A stretch of DNA of 64,000 bases from assembly GCA_964036295.1 (NCBI GenBank), contig OZ038462.1:3913501-3977500 (forward strand), read 5' to 3'. The notes below the pieces were generated by a model that did not search any database, was not told the DNA's origin, and saw only the letters and a list, made by a program, of their open reading frames with translations. Both the position numbers and the translations under genes were made by a program. Of this stretch, positions 23,450 to 44,782 are shown piece after piece. How positions within the stretch are numbered: position 1 is the stretch's first letter; the number at the start of each line of letters is the position of its first letter. Origin of the DNA: Plumapathes pennacea (taxonomy: Eukaryota; Cnidaria; Anthozoa; Antipatharia; Myriopathidae).

Positions 23450-23825
23450 AACAGGACTATATCAAGCAGAGGTGGAAGCTTTTCAGAAACGAGTGGAACA
23501 AGAGCACATTGTGGACTGGGTGGAAAGAGAAGTTGTCAAGAGCATAACACCAGACAAAGGTATATAACAGCATCTGTATCATGTACAGCATTATATATAG
23601 AAACCACTTTGTGTAGTGTTCATTCTTGGTCAAACTTCAAGCTGATTTCTTCAGTATCTTACAGTTCCTTGATGCCCATTCAACCAGCTCAATCCTGACA
23701 TTTGCACATATTCTCTGAAATTGCATTGTTCCTGGAGGCAGTTCTTGACTGTTTGATTATTCTGTGATTTTCAGGAAAAAGACAGTCTGAACCAGTGCAT
23801 TAAGGATTTGAAGGCCATGGCTTGA
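23450..23825 (+). pseudogene. ATP5PB: truncated 3' copy of ATP5PB (last two exons)
   Basis: Sequence from just before exon 9 to the stop of ATP5PB (10480-10914) is repeated here. The exon 9 copy carries a 2-bp insertion (gactatatcaagc for gactatcaagc), which breaks the frame. Its end is also altered (accagacaaagg for agcacagcagg). The exon 10 copy (23775-23825) still encodes ...IKDLKAMA. There is no targeting peptide, membrane hairpin or promoter, so it is not functional. The 3' flank and AATAAA (23930-23935) were copied too. Confidence 0.9.
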
Positions 23826-24579
23826 GTGAATGTTTAGTTGCTGTTACAGCATTCTCTTGTTCCTGCTTTGCTTCCAGCCACTCTATTTGTGCTGTGATAT
23901 GATTGTCATCAGGAAAATGAATGTACTGTAATAAAGGTGTTTTTATGGAAAATGGAAATTACCATAGTGCACTTTTTGGATAAACTCTACTTTAGCTAAC
24001 AGGCCACAAAAATCAATGCAAATGGTACATTATTTTGCCATTAGGTACTTCAAAGTAGTGCATATATACCTTCATCCCAGCATTGCATTGGTGAGCCTTT
24101 CTAAAATGAGAACATGATTTAACTGTAGCCAAATTGTTTGTGAATTTTAGGGGTTTCCATTTGTTTGTGACAGGAAGCACAGTTGGCAAACTGATCCAAA
24201 ACAAAAATACAAAATTAGCCTTTGTAACATTATTTTTATTCACACTGACACCCAAACAATCAGTACAACACAACAGAAAAAATGGTTCAGTTTAAAGGTT
24301 GATATCCCAGACATTTTTCCCACACAGTTGCCCTAAAAAACAACCATTGATCGTACTTACATGTAGTGGAATATAACTTGGACAAAGATTACGTGATGAC
24401 TGAGACATGAATTTGAACTTTGAGACAAATAGGATTCTATTAGTTTACTAAGGAACATGAGTTGCAAAATAAGCTGATGACCCAGAACTGATGATTTGCA
24501 GATTAAGAAATAGCTAGACTACAACTGATGTGCAATGAAGTACTTCACCCCATACAGACTCTCAAACACATTCATGGAA

Positions 24580-26929
24580 TTACTGACAGACCATAATTGA
24601 TGATCTCCGTCCAGAATCAACAATATCAATGATGCGTGATGCAAGAGGCAGGTTTGCTGAACCATTTTCATCAATTGTAATGGCATTTTGAAGTTGGGTT
24701 TTCAGCGCTTCAGTGAGGTTTCCGTTATGATACACAACAACCCATGGCTCCCCTTTCTTCACATATTGACCAACACGCGATTTCATCACCAACCCAACAC
24801 CATGGTCAACAGGGCTTTCCTGTGTATGTCGTCCTGCTCCAAGCTTGTTTGAGACTTCGCCAATTATGAGGGCGTCGATGCCGGTGATAACTCCTGTCTT
24901 CACTGTGACTAGCTCAGTTTTCTGTTTAGCAAGTGGAAGGTGTTTCAACACATCTCCACCTGGTGTGCAAAGTTTCTTTGCCATGTCTTCCTTCACTCCC
25001 TGGGCCACCATCATGTCTTGGAACTTCTTCAAGGCAGAACCACTTGCTATGGCCTCCCTGATTTGGTTTTTGCCATCATCTTTGGATGCAACCTTCCCTG
25101 CCATCTGCAGCAAGAGTCCACCTGAAGAAAATGGAAGATCATATAGGGTTTTGATGCATGCTTACTGAAGGGTTTTCAAGAAAGTTTGCTGATAAAAAGT
25201 AGCTGAAAGACCAAAGGAGTTTTGTGAAAAATCCCAAGTCTGACATAAATCAGTCACGACAAAGTGCTGACAAAGATGATGTGGGGGGAGGGGGGATTTA
25301 CCTTCTTCACACACCAACTCAAGCAAATCTTCAGGACCTTTGCCATTGAGACAGTTGATGGCCTCAGACACCTCAAGGGAATTGCCAACAGCAAACCCAA
25401 CGGGAGCATCCATGTTGGTGAGGAGGGCCATGGCTTTGATCCCCAAACCATGACACGAGTTGAGAATCAGTTGGGCCAGGGAAAAAGCCTTATCACTGGA
25501 CCATCCCGCTCTGCCACATTTCACATCCACAACCAGATATTTGATATTTTCTGGAATGCCATAAAACAGATATTAGCAAAACAGGAATTTTTCACTTCAT
25601 TGTATAAACACTTGATCACTTTCCATCCATTGCACACAAAGTTGTTTTTGGGGTGGGTGATCAGTGAGTGGATCGAGGAGAAATTTAGTTTCCAAAATGT
25701 GCATTGCGTTGCATAAGATGCCACCTGACTATAGAGGGGGTTAGGGGCATGCTACCCTAGAAAAAAAAAGTGCTTCAGATCTCCAAATACCATTTATGAA
25801 GGCTGGAAAATGGCTGAAAAATCTGAAGGGTTTCTGTAATCTGCCCAGATTCACTATGTGATCACCATAAAGTTGTCCAAATCAAACTATCAATAAATTT
25901 CTTCTTCACCTGCTGCTTTCTTGGAGACAATAGAGCTTGCCACAAGAGGGATAGAGTAAACTGTTCCAGTCACATCACGGATGCTGTACAGCTTGGTGTC
26001 TGCTGGTGCCTGTGTCTCACTCTGATTCACAATGCAGCAGCCAACTTTAGACACAACTTCAAACACTTGCTTTTTGCTCAGGTTCACATTAAATCCAGGT
26101 ATCGACTCCAGCTTGTCGAGGGTTCCACCTAAATGCGTTAGAAAAGACAGCCTGGTCAGAATGTCAAATGGTGTCTCAGGACGTGAGGCCGAGGGGAGGG
26201 GAGGGGAGGGGGCATTATTGGGGTGGGGCTGGTCTGAGGGGTTGGTTTTGCATCCCACAGTCAAATATATTTTACTGCAAAGCTAAAAAATGACCGTAAT
26301 CATCATACATTGACAGTAATGGTGACATACAAGCTGCACAAAAGACTTCCGAGTTCACAAAAGGGTGACCGCATAAGTGTATTGTGCTTTTGTTGATGTG
26401 TATTTTCATAACCAATATTTAATTATGACGAACCCAGCTTTGAAAGCAAGAGACTGAGATTTGGTCCTGCTCAGGTATACCACAAAGTCTGGTGTATGCA
26501 CACGACGTAATCACAATCCCATAATCAATACAGTAATAAGCAAGGCTTTCAACACGTACCCGTATGAGTTAAACCTCGGCCAGAGATCATGGGCACCTTG
26601 AGACCACAAACGGCCAACGCTGGTGCAAGTACGAGGCTCACTTTGTCTCCAACACCCCCTGTAGAATGCTTGTCCGCTAGACAAGACGCCCAGTCTTCGG
26701 GCCATTCTATGGTCTCTCCGCTGGCTGCCATGACTTTTGTCCAGTTTAACTCTTCCTCACGCGTCATCCCCTTCAGATAGATAGCCATCAACATTGCGCC
26801 CATTTGCGCTTCCGAAATCTCGCCCTTGGAAATGACGTTTCGAATAAAGTACTCGATTTGATCTTTAGACAGCACATCGCCGTCACGTTTGAGGGCGATT
26901 AAGTCGGAAACGCAGTGTTCAGAAGACAT
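24580..26929 (-). CDS. TYMP: thymidine phosphorylase, copy 2 (standard active-site loop)
   Basis: Second intact paralogue of the gene at 11665-15264, with identical exon structure: 26560-26929, 25910-26128, 25302-25550, 24580-25121 (459 aa). The introns are retained, so this is a DNA-level duplication, not a retrocopy. The phosphate-binding loop reads [12 protein letters not shown], matching the family at E. coli Ser113, Gly121 and Thr123, apart from Thr for Gly118, which both copies share. [23 protein letters not shown] and VDVK are all present. Expected role: cytosolic pyrimidine nucleoside phosphorolysis. Its start lies 457 bp from the divergent EF-hand gene, so the two could share a promoter region. 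This is the copy more likely to carry normal enzyme activity. Confidence 0.93.
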
Positions 26930-27386
26930 ATTTGTGGAGATACTCTGGATACTTAATCATGCAACACAAGCGGACACGCGGCACTTCAACTGCTTTGCAT
27001 CAACGCCGTATGTTAATCAGTTACAATCATTGTCAATAATAAACAGGTGCATTTGTCTGTATTCTTTCTGTGAACGGTTATAAGCTTCGAAGACAGTCCA
27101 AAGTTAACTTAGAGAAAGAGTATCCAGGCAAAAATTTTAAAAGCCAAACAGAAGACGGAGGTTATGTAATCCTCACCCCACTCCCCACGCTGCATAATTT
27201 GACACTGTCCGGCAATGTTGCTCCGTGCGTCGGATGAATTTTCGACTTGTGCCAGTCGAATACGCGACGAGCGGAGGTGGAAGATGGCTTAGTTAACTGC
27301 ATGAACTCTCGAATTGTGGGTTTCTCTTGTCCAACAACAATCAAGAACAAGATGCGAAGCCATGATCTCATTTGATCGCTGGCCAC

Positions 27387-30300
27387 ATGTTCCCTTCGAT
27401 AGTTGCCGGGGGCACTGGAGTTGTTGTTGCCAAACCACTTGGCGCAGAAACTTGTAGCTATAAGTCTACTGTCAGTTTCAAACCTAGGAAAGAAATCGAT
27501 GCAAGAAACTCCGTTTTGAAGCACTATAATGATTCGTCGCCCGCTCCAACTTTGCCTCGAATCTCTCGGGAAGGCTCGTTTACGTCTATGGTGAGCAGTC
27601 GATCGACAAAGTCAAATTGGAGGGAAAAACGAAACAAACTAAAGGTACGCAGAGAGCTGAGTTTATTGCATACAAAACCTGCTCGAATCTTGTGTGTGGC
27701 AGAGATTGGGTATAATTTGATCATTTGTGGCATTTGTTTTCGTCTGATCACTTTTCCATCTTGTTTGCGGTTTCATTGTGTGGTAACCATGCAAGCTCAG
27801 CTGTTTATGGTTAGGCAATATAAAGCGCGTCTAAACTTTAGTCATACGTTTTTATCGTTCACAGGGGCGACAAGAAGAAAATCCGGAGAAAGGATTCCCA
27901 GATCTTTCTGGGTACGTCATGTTTGATTTGTTGACCTTTTGTTTGAACAATTATGGTTAAAGTAGCGCGTTTCGTTGGCACATAGGTATATCATTGTTTA
28001 TGTTGTGAAGGTCAAACTCCAAGTATCTTTGATAACAACCCTTTGGATCCTGAAAATGCTCAACTGCAAAATCCTCTTTTGATTCTCTTAGGAGACAGAT
28101 GTACTACGGTGTGGAAGGACGTTTTATCAATTTTTTGAAGTCTGAAGTGCACAATGTTGCGTGAAATTGGGAGGGGCTGATTGCAATATTGGGCTAAAAC
28201 TCTGCATGCAAAATTGCAATTCATAAACTCTCAGTTTTTATAGCCTGAGGTTGAGTTCCATCTGCTTCTTTCTTAACATAGGCTAAGGTTTTCACTCCAA
28301 TTTATTTACAGCTTCACTGCTCAAAACCCCCCATCTATCACCACCACAGAACTGGAACTGGATTGCAAAGCCAGGAATATGGAGTGTGGATTTCCTGTGC
28401 ATGTACAAAATCCTCGTTTTTCGGTAAATCACCAATACTTTGAAACACCCCACAATCCATCGATAAGACGAGTGCTGTGTTGTGGATTCCAATATTGACT
28501 TCATTCATGTCACAAACAGGTGAACGGGTGGGCATCAACTGCAAGGCCACACTTCCCACAAACGAGAAATGCCCAAATGTAAGTCCACATAGAGACTAAT
28601 ACACCATACTCATAGAGCTCTTCACCCATACTTTCAATCCCTTACTAGTTAATATACTGTGCCATCCTGCATCTAAAGTAAATGACCCTTTTATATTCCA
28701 TCCTGTAAAATGTTTAACTGTTAGTATAGGTAATCGTATGATTTTGAGTGCAATTTGGAATAAATTAGCATGAGTAAATTTTTCAAAGACGACAAAATTG
28801 CACGAGTGCTGCGCGAGTGCAATTTGTGCAACCTCGTTCCCAGGCTCTTTCGTCTCCCGGGCCACGCCCCCGAAGAAAGACCCTGGTTCAGGCTGGTCAC
28901 GTGTCGGCCAGAATCTGGCCGGTTGCAAAAAAAGAAACCGAGGGAGGGGCCGTTAAGTCGAAAATTCGCTCTACTCTGTCCACTAGGGAACGAAACATTT
29001 TGGCCTCGCCGCTTTCGACACCAAATTTGCATAATGTTTGCTGAATCGCACGTGCGCCTGCAGCGTTCAGAAGTCGCGCTGCCCATAATACAATTTCTCT
29101 GCAGCTTGGCGACTAAAAGTATACCTAAACGTAAAGACATGCGGGCAACTTCAATGTGGAGTTCTAAAACGAAACTTTGCTTTTGGCTGCCAAAATACAT
29201 TTTGAATTTCGCGATCTAATGCGACGCATGGCTGCGCACCAAGAATATTTAACTTCTTGCTTTGAAGATTATTCTTGGATTTTACTCAAATTGCACTCAA
29301 AATGAATGTTTATGTGATGGAAAATTCGTGAGGCAACATCTTGTTTTGCGTGGTATTCAAGCACAAGGAAAAACAAAATATGGTGGGCTTTGAAAAAGTT
29401 CTGCTCCATCTTTGCAAGACAAAACGGCTTCAGGATGCGTGAAGACGAGATCGTATTTCGCATCTTTCAGCGAAGACGAATCCGTGCTGCCAGAATCCAG
29501 CTGCAAGTCATCACTATTCGCTTTCTTTTTAACGTTGAGGATGGTGGCTTTAACTTTTCCATGCGTGCTCCTCCTTATCTGATCGCTGATTAGCGCGTTT
29601 AACGGCGAAACGACAACAACAACCGGGTGAATCGGGAGGGAGGTTGGCGATTTTTCACAGTTAATTTTGTCGAACAAAAGTTCTGGAAGGAGATGAAAAA
29701 TTATAGACTTTCCGTATCCCGTTGGCAGCACAGCGACAGTATCTCTTCCAGAATAAATTGCTTCCAAGCACTTAACTTGTTTCGGCTTGAGAATTTTGTT
29801 CCAGTAGCTGCTATTAACAATAGCGTAGTGAAGACTGCTAAAGAACATGGCGGATGTGTCGTTTGTTCCAGCCTCGTTTAGATTTCGACAAACGCACAGC
29901 ACGACAAATTCATTTGATAAAGGGACCCCTCCCAGCAATTTATTTTTGTTAGCGATGCACGTGACCAGCCTGAACCAGGGTCTTTCTTCGGGGGCGTGGC
30001 CCAGGAGACGAAAGAGCCTGGGAACGAGGTTGCAATTTGTGGTCTTTGAAAAATTTACGAGTGCTTATTTATTCCAAAATTGCACAAGAAATCATGATTG
30101 TGATTACTTGTTAATAACATGCATACAATAATTTACTGCGTGCAATTTTTTTTCAATGTCGTTACAATTCACAATTTTCTCAAGAACTTTGTTTTCTCGA
30201 AACAGAATCGGAATTGTCCTGAGCCAATGAAAACGCTTTCTGTTTTGATTGGCTTTGCCGCAAATACGCACGCCAACTATCGACAATCTTCAATTTCAAA

Positions 30301-33300
30301 TTTCTGCACTGTTAATTTCACATTTCTGCACTGTTAATTAGACATTTTTGCACTGTTTGGGATAAATTGACGCACGTTCAGCCAATCAGAATGCAGAAAT
30401 TATTGTATGCATGTTATTATGTACAGTACAGCACGAACAAGACCAATGCAAGGTATCACACTACTAAATTAATGATAGACAGGACAGATCGCAACACCAG
30501 GGAAATTCCCCTACTCTTCATGACAAGTTGTGAGGTCTTTTAAGTTCCTCATATTTTATGTGTGAAGGTTGAGAGACTTAATACCCCACCTTTGGTATAC
30601 ATACATACTATGCATCAACTTATTTTCAGTATCCCTCCCTCCCCTTACCCCTTAAGAAAAAAATAGAGAGAAACAGGACTTAATTGCTATTTCAGGATGC
30701 AAATGGCTCCTCCAAGCACCATTGCTTCACATAGGATAACAAGGAACACTTCTAAAGTTACATATCTGAGGGGGAAATGGCAAGTAAGTGTAAACCATCT
30801 GTACACCATCAAAGCAGTCTCCATATGACTGTTGCTGAGAGTTGGCCATGTGCATTAATGTGTTCCTGTTTGCTCCAGGTAAGAAATGCTAAGAATCCAA
30901 GGACTGAATTTGTTGGTGTGACTGAACAAGCCACCTTAAATGCGAGGTAGGGAAAGATGCTAAGAGAGGGGATAGAAGTAGAGGCATACAGTTCAAAAGA
31001 CAGTTTCTGTCTGTCCTTTCTGTCCCAGACAGACATTTGGGAGATGGGGTAGAGGTAGACAGACAGACAGACCCAGAGATACACAGAGAGACAAACAGAT
31101 AGAGGGACATGTATTGAAACTGTTCTGCCATTGTTTGCCTCACAGGTATAAAGGCCCTCTAATCAGAACTGCACCAGATCATAAGAACAAACCCCAACAC
31201 ACCCAAGCAAGGGATGTTGTAACCACTACAACTTCTCACCGGAGATGTTCCTGTCATCGTCATCGCGAAGACTCATCCGAGGAAATAAAGAGACCTCAAT
31301 CAATATGGGTACAGTATTTATTCCCTTTTATATACTGCCCTCTCTAATTGGTCGACAATGGATTGGCCGTTCAACTGCCTGTTTTCAACTTGCAGGAGAG
31401 GTTAGCCGGCACGCCTCAAACAAGCAGTGACAATTTGTTCAAGACGGACGCGCGGTTAAGACCGACAGAAAGTTCCACACTGAAACGACAACAAGCGCAT
31501 TCCAAGGGTAGGCATTTCAAACGTATCACATTAGAATTGGTTTAATCAATAAACGAGAAATAAACGAAACCGGCGCTCGATAGCTGCCTGACAGGTGAGG
31601 GACTCAATGACCACGGACAATCTGCACAAAATCTATCAACAATACAACGCATGCTTCCGACATGCTCGACCAACAACGTGCCAACAACTTTTGAACTACT
31701 GTACCGCCAACCCCTATACCGACAAACCAACGATACTTTCCAAATACTGTTACAGCCATGCATCTTAGACATGTATCCGTAGGCGTACGTGTTTCATCAG
31801 AGTAAGGTTCGTTTAGCGCTGTTTGAATAATGGTCCAAATTGTAAATTGTTTATTGAATTGGCGCCAGGTATCACAACAAACCTCAGGAAGAAGACCAAG
31901 AAAATCACATGTCTCGCGTCAGACAGCGCGTCCAGTACTCTCGATAAGCGGAAAAACAAGAGAGGCATTCAGTCGACCAGAAGCAAGAGCGATATCCAGA
32001 TAAGACAGAAAACGATGGACGCTCCGACGAATACAGTGAGAAACGTCCTCGTTGAAGCCGCTCCTCATGGGCATGCGCATAGCGCACAGCCGGATGAACA
32101 AATGGAGGTGGATGACGTGAAGAGTGAGCGAAGCGGTCAAGGCCAAGTTTTTCACGAGAGGTAAGTGTTCCCTGTCGGGTTCCTACTATAATTCTTTCTT
32201 TCTTTCTTCTGTGTTTTCATCTCACTGTGGTTTGCTTCAATTCTTCAGAGTGGAGCGATTACATGAACACCTAGAAATCGAGACAATTGCTGGTAGTGTT
32301 CTCTCTTCCAGTCCTCACAGCCTCCAGAGGGCTCTTACTCCAAGACTTTTGCAGGTGACGGAATATGCCGCTCTTGTGTTCTATCCGTCGTCATCAGGTC
32401 AACTTCTAGTATAAGCGTGATCATCACCAGTATCATTAATATCAATATTACCACCATCGTAATTCCTATCATCACCATCGTCGTAATTACTATCATAATC
32501 ATAACCATCATCATCGTCATCATCCGTGACCATCGGCGCACACCACCATCACCGAAGTTCACTACCATCATCACCACCATGATCATGATTATCACCGCAA
32601 GTCCACTATACCATCATTTTTACAATAATCATAACGCCATCACTATCTAGCTGAATCAACACATCATTATCATTATCATCGTCATCATCATCACCGCCAC
32701 CACTATCACTATCATTGAGCTAAATCAACACCTTCCTTTATCCTTCTTGTTAATTTGTCAAGATATCTCTCTTTATCTTCTGCTCGATGATAGCTTGTTT
32801 CTTGTCAACATTCAGGTGAACCCAGATCAGCTCAAAGGTTCTAAAGACGCATCAGCGCTGGCCAAGGAGTTTCAAAAGCTCGATTGCGACTGTGATGGGT
32901 AAGCTGTCATTCTTTCACGTGTAAAGTAACGATTTACTTAGCTGATGGCACATATCGCTTCTCTTCAGTCACTTATCGTTCAAAGAGCTCACGACAAGCC
33001 TTCCACAAGATCTTTCAAAGAAACAGACTGCCTACATAAAGAAGGTGAAGCATTTTGTTTCGTATTATTATTCTTTGCTTGAATTGCGATGCAATTGATA
33101 TATTCGCCGATTTGTGTTTGTGTGGTTTACGATTTGATGCAGTAGACCAGTTTACATTAGCGACGGCTTGTATTGGCCTATAAGTGAATTGTGTATCCCT
33201 TTTTATGCTGAACTTGACGCATTCATTGTGCTGATGTTATGTTCTTTGTTAAGATTTACGACAGGGCTTGTGAGAGCACCTTCTTTGGTTTAGAAGAATT

Positions 33301-34640
33301 CATGGCAGCCCATCAACTATGTTACTTTGTGAAACATGCGAGGTCAGAGTCATTAAAGAAAGGGAATGAACGACTAGAAAGAAAGACTAAGAGAACAAAA
33401 GAGAAAGGGGACGAGGGAAGGAAAAAGAAAGTCGCGCGCGAGAGAGAAAGGGGGGAACTAAACAAAGTACAAAGGAAGGAATGAGAGAGATGGAAAGAAG
33501 GAAGGAGGGATGGAGGAAGGGAAGAACGGAATATGCTGTCATGCATTTTCGTAGAATATTATTAAACGATTTACTTTAGTAAGTCTGTGTCGTATTTCTC
33601 CATCTTTTCTAGTCCTGCTCTCTCAGATGCGTACAGCAAGCTGGATTTTGTGGGCATCGAATCGTGGCTGCAAATCTACATGGTAGGCCTGATAGTCAGG
33701 TTACACAGTAACTATCTTAATACCATGAATAATATCTAAGAGGCGAGCGAGCGAGCTTATAGCGGCAGTGATTTATTTCCACAGGAGCTGTTCAGTGGTT
33801 ACGACAAAACCCACAAGGGAGTAATAAGTGTGGAGTCTCTTCAGGTTTGCTATAAAAATGTTAAGCATCACGTACAAGACCCCTACCACCCCCCCACCCC
33901 CCCCCCCCACACACACACACAGACACAGACACAGACACACACAGACACACACATTTACTGTACGTTGTCAACCACATCTCGAATCAATGTGAGCAAATTC
34001 ATTTTTTTCGTTCAATGGGAATTTGCATCTTCTATCGATCTTGTTTCTGTCGTAGAAATTGCTTGTAGCTGCAAGAACTGACAACGAGGCTGATTTGTCC
34101 GACATCCGGACGATACTGAACACCATGAGAAAGGTATCAAAATATAAACATTTGACTATAAAATATATGAGTTATGTAGTGAAAATTGATAGATCAGTCA
34201 GCTTTCATTTGAGCAAGCTAACAAAAACTGTGTGGTAAGTCTGGTGGCTGCGACTGAACCGAGAAAGTTGAAGTTTATCACTCAATGCAGCGCATTTTCC
34301 GTTAAAGAAAATTTGACGTGGAAATGTCTAACTACGTTTCGAGCATGAGCCTATGTAGAGGTATGTAAAAGTGTAATATTTAGGGCAGACTTATAATTTG
34401 ATGTATCAGCAAGTATCTTTATCTGTAAGAGATTCCACAATGAAACTGCCCCAAAAATAAACATATGCTCTGGTCATTCTAGCTATTCCTGTTTCGGACA
34501 AGGACCAATCAAACGCGGCCTAAATTACAATTGCTATTTCGTTGCAGGGGCCGAGTGACAGTGTCTCTGGCGTGGAGGTGTTAGCTTACATTCCTTACTT
34601 CGTTGCTGCTTTCCCGAGCGAAGCCAGTCGGATAGCCTGA
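27387..34640 (+). CDS. EF-hand protein of unknown function (617 aa, 17 exons)
   Basis: Exons: 27387-27644, 27865-27911, 28312-28423, 28520-28578, 30696-30783, 30879-30946, 31146-31308, 31396-31507, 31869-32160, 32249-32354, 32816-32898, 32969-33044, 33254-33342, 33613-33682, 33785-33844, 34056-34133, 34548-34640. They sum to 1,854 bp, an exact multiple of three, and all junctions are GT-AG and keep frame. The first 400 residues are basic, Ser/Thr-rich and probably disordered (RGKWQ, HRRCSCHRHRED). The C-terminal 200 residues are helical. One canonical calcium loop is split over exons 11/12 (DCDCDGHLSFKE, acidic at 1, 3, 5 and Glu at 12). A degenerate second loop follows (DKTHKGVISVES), and an EF-like helix pair lies between them (FGLEEFMAAHQL). 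No orthologue name could be assigned. The first four exons are the least certain. Confidence 0.75.
28748..30085. mobile_element. 1.3-kb terminal-inverted-repeat element carrying a helicase fragment
   Basis: 28748-28900 pairs with the complement of about 29957-30085. Shared phrases are gtgcaattt-ggaataaat, taaatttttcaaaga, caacctcgttcccaggctctttcgtctcc and gaaagaccctggttcaggctg. The left arm has an extra insertion of about 30 bp. The element lies in intron 4 of the EF-hand gene. A hairpin related to its inner arm occurs at 61876-61936. Confidence 0.75.
29357..29848 (-). pseudogene. truncated RecQ-like DNA helicase (motif I region only)
   Basis: The minus frame from the ATG at 29846-29848 reads KPKQVKCLEAIYSGRDTVAV and LPTGYGKSIIF (Walker A/motif I). 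It continues with HPVVVVVSPLNALISDQ (motif Ia region) and LVFTHPEAVLS. It stops before the DEAH box, so the ATPase core is incomplete. It resembles the RecQ-like helicases that are abundant in coral genomes. It is enclosed by inverted repeats and antisense to the host EF-hand gene, so it is best read as a captured or decayed fragment. An activity is unlikely. Confidence 0.8.
30112..30419. mobile_element. 308-bp MITE with 23-bp perfect terminal inverted repeats
   Basis: The left end taataacatgcatacaataa (continuing ttt) is exactly complementary to the right end at 30397-30419. There is no coding capacity. It lies in intron 4 of the EF-hand gene next to the helicase-bearing element. Short direct repeats (ttctgcactgttaatt) occur inside at about 30301-30345. 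Confidence 0.85.
32418..32717. repeat. ATC/ACC trinucleotide microsatellite
   Basis: Degenerate (atc)n/(acc)n tract filling most of intron 10 of the EF-hand gene. It generates spurious Met/Val- and Ile-rich open frames on both strands. Confidence 0.9.
33353..33530 (+). repeat. purine-rich (GA/GGAA) low-complexity tract
   Basis: An almost pure A/G stretch inside intron 13 of the EF-hand gene. It could form triplex DNA. It is not coding. Confidence 0.8.
33884..33953 (+). repeat. C-rich and (AC)n microsatellite
   Basis: Poly-C interspersed with acc, then (ac)n/(acagac)n, in intron 15 of the EF-hand gene. Confidence 0.85.
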
Positions 34641-35407
34641 CAAACATTGTACCAGAACACGCGAAATTTATATGAAAATTTGTACGTCAACTATTTTCTA
34701 GGAAAGATATGTTCTAGCCGCAAGTAACGTATACGGAAGTTCGTACTTCAACTTTGTACTAAGACAAAGACTTTCTAGACAAGAAATGCATTTGAAATTT
34801 GAAGTCAACCTTGTACTTAGGCTACAAGAAGTCTTACAACATATATGTTGCCTTGTCAACTTAGTCATACACAGGAGTGTTATAAATTATCTTTAATAGA
34901 TACTGGAATTGTCACCGTTATCACAATCTTGGTGTTTTTCATATAAGCTTCATAAATACTCTGAATACTATACAATTTACATTTGGGAAAAAGATTATCC
35001 TTCCTAAACATTCATAAACAGCCAAATGTGTCAATTTATCTATTAAATATGTGCAAATTTGTGTCAATACATGCAATATATCATAGGTAGCGTATACAAA
35101 AATATGAGCATCTGATATGTACACTTAGACAGAGACACAACATGACATTTGACATAGATGTGTATCTAAACATCGACATCTGAGGTCAGCCATCTTTGTC
35201 TTCTTCAAGCAGGAATAAAGTGAAGACTTGCCTCTTTAGTTATAACAAATCACCGCTGCTGTTCTCTTGGTGCACTTACCAGACCCGCTGGTGTTATCTG
35301 TCCTCTCCCCACCGTCCCCTCCCTAACGCTGCATACCTTCGACTTGTGTTGGGCAGATGCTGGTGTTGTCTTCTGAGCATGTCCGCTCCCCACCCTCCCC
35401 TCCCTCG
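34641..35407. other. tail-to-tail spacer between the EF-hand gene and HELQ
   Basis: Both flanking genes end here, so it should contain two 3' untranslated regions. No gene, tRNA or clear repeat was recognised. The segment at 35295-35405 has two similar copies of 'ctcccca(c)ccgtcccctccct'. Confidence 0.4.

Positions 35408-44782
<9,375 letters not shown>

Noticed and set aside
32335-32650. Met/Val/Ile-rich frames with membrane-like composition
   Set aside because: They are translations of the ATC/ACC microsatellite.
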